A stretch of DNA of 6,965 nt from Methanobacterium sp. UBA8 (GTDB taxonomy: Archaea > Methanobacteriota > Methanobacteria > Methanobacteriales > Methanobacteriaceae): contig DADN01000306.1 of assembly GCA_002509665.1 (NCBI GenBank), positions 16,632-23,596 on the forward strand. Direction: 5' to 3'. A program made the translations under genes and the position numbers. Position 1 is the stretch's first letter, and every line of letters begins with the position of its first letter. Of this stretch, positions 6,384 through 6,965 are shown one piece after another. The notes below the pieces were generated by a model. The model ran no database searches. It worked only from the letters and a program-made list of their open reading frames with translations, and was not told the DNA's origin.

Positions 6384-6887
6384 GTGTTAGTACTTAAAAA
6401 AGAAAGTAGGGAAATTTTTAAGGAACCATTTGGTAAACTTTACCCTGCTTTAAATGAGGTAGATCGAGATTTTCTTGAAAATCATTTCATAATCTCAATT
6501 GGAGATGCTACCACAAATAATATTTTAAATGCTGATATAATACCTAGAATTGGTATTATAGATAATAAAATTGAAAGAGAAATTTCTAAACATCAAATTG
6601 AGTATAATGCAATCACTTTGAATGTTGATAATCCTCCAGGGACAATAACAGATGAACTCTGGGAAACCATAGAAAAAGCTAAGTATCTTGCCAAAGAATC
6701 TAATGTTCTAATAGTTGTAAATGGTGAGGAAGATTTAGCTGTGATTCCCTGTGTTTTGATGGCCCCTGAAGATACTGTGATTTTATATGGACAACCTGGA
6801 GAAGGTCTCGTGGTTGTTGAAGCTGATAAAATAAAGGATATAGCAAAAAAAATGCTGGATCACTTTGAGAAAAAGGAGGTTAAATAA
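6384..6887 (+). CDS. GTP-dependent dephospho-CoA kinase (DUF359 family)
   Basis: This 167-residue protein belongs to the archaeal DUF359 family, whose Thermococcus kodakarensis member was shown to be a GTP-dependent dephospho-CoA kinase, the last step of CoA synthesis, unrelated in sequence to bacterial CoaE. Family motifs in order: ISIGDATTNNIL (38-48, Asp41), GIIDNKIER (57-65, Asp60 and Lys62), N-P-P-G-T-I-T (83-89), VVNGEEDLAVIP (111-122, Glu115, Glu116, Asp117) and YGQPGEGLVVV (135-145). The start is GTG 6384 after AGGTT. An overlapping ATG at 6382 is in another frame and stops after two codons, so it is not used. The stop overlaps the rps24e start (TAATG). Activity is inferred from the family. 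Its place between spt4 and rps24e is a known archaeal arrangement, but no functional tie to translation is evident. Confidence 0.9.
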   Translation: MLVLKKESREIFKEPFGKLYPALNEVDRDFLENHFIISIGDATTNNILNADIIPRIGIIDNKIEREISKHQIEYNAITLNVDNPPGTITDELWETIEKAKYLAKESNVLIVVNGEEDLAVIPCVLMAPEDTVILYGQPGEGLVVVEADKIKDIAKKMLDHFEKKEVK

Positions 6888-6965
6888 TGGAAATCGAAAT
6901 TAAAGAAAAAATTGAAAATCCACTTTTAAACAGAACTGAAATACACTTTGACTGCACATATCAAG
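6887..6965 (+). CDS. rps24e: 30S ribosomal protein S24e, N-terminal fragment
   Basis: The first 26 codons are visible before the window ends: MEIEIKEKIENPLLNRTEIH, then FDCTYQ. The segment K-x-E-N-P-L-L-N-R-T-E-I/V is the hallmark N-terminal strand and turn of archaeal S24e. ATG 6887 shares its A with the preceding TAA and follows a strong AGGAGGT (6874-6880), located inside the end of the kinase gene. In related archaea rps27ae usually comes next, outside this window. Confidence 0.94.
   Translation, partial: MEIEIKEKIENPLLNRTEIHFDCTYQ

Noticed and set aside
1..6965. CRISPR arrays, insertion sequences, tRNA or rRNA genes, or a defence island.
   Set aside because: No spaced direct repeats, transposase domains, tRNA-like folds or defence-type domains were seen; apart from the two spacers the window is densely filled with housekeeping genes.

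Overview
This is an AT-rich archaeal housekeeping cluster, most likely from a methanogen of the order Methanobacteriales (Methanobacterium or Methanobrevibacter-like). Every gene lies on the + strand. The content is archaeal: ribosomal proteins L7Ae, S28e, L24e, S6e and S24e, aIF5B, aIF2-gamma, Rpo7 (RpoE') and Spt4. The gene order, the GGAGG/GGTGAT Shine-Dalgarno sites and the many TTG/GTG starts fit that group. The taxon is an inference from recalled gene order and base composition, not from a search.

Layout: the C-terminal end of rpl7ae (1-126); a 132-base spacer packed with small inverted repeats (127-258); rps28e; rpl24e (483-644, a 53-codon zinc-finger gene); ndk, overlapping the rpl24e stop; infB/aIF5B; rps6e; aIF2-gamma; a PIN-domain gene of the Fcf1 (COG1412) type; an AT-rich spacer with a possible promoter (4992-5069); ppa; rpo7; spt4; a DUF359 GTP-dependent dephospho-CoA kinase; and the first 26 codons of rps24e, cut by the window edge.

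The genes fit together as a growth block. Ribosomal proteins and two initiation GTPases sit with NDK, which makes NTPs including GTP, and with pyrophosphatase, which removes the PPi released by RNA synthesis and tRNA charging. Rpo7 and Spt4 serve transcription initiation and elongation. The CoA-pathway kinase is embedded between spt4 and rps24e. Several junctions overlap (rpl24e/ndk, aIF2-gamma/PIN, rpo7/spt4, DUF359/rps24e), which suggests co-transcription and translational coupling.

The most notable observation is in the PIN gene. Its natural start is ATG 4585, behind a perfect GGAGGT inside the end of aIF2-gamma. That frame encodes the catalytic-Asp strand (VLDANF) and then stops at TGA 4633-4635. 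The rest of the PIN domain continues in the -1 frame. The junction reads T TTT TTA in frame (4626-4632), a textbook -1 slippery heptamer, followed after 7 nt by a 7-bp perfect inverted repeat. A -1 shift there would restore the expected NFLMIPAQF segment. A one-base deletion, real or a sequencing error, explains the same data more simply and must be excluded first. The second item is the array of back-to-back hairpins between rpl7ae and rps28e. The remaining genes look ordinary and intact.
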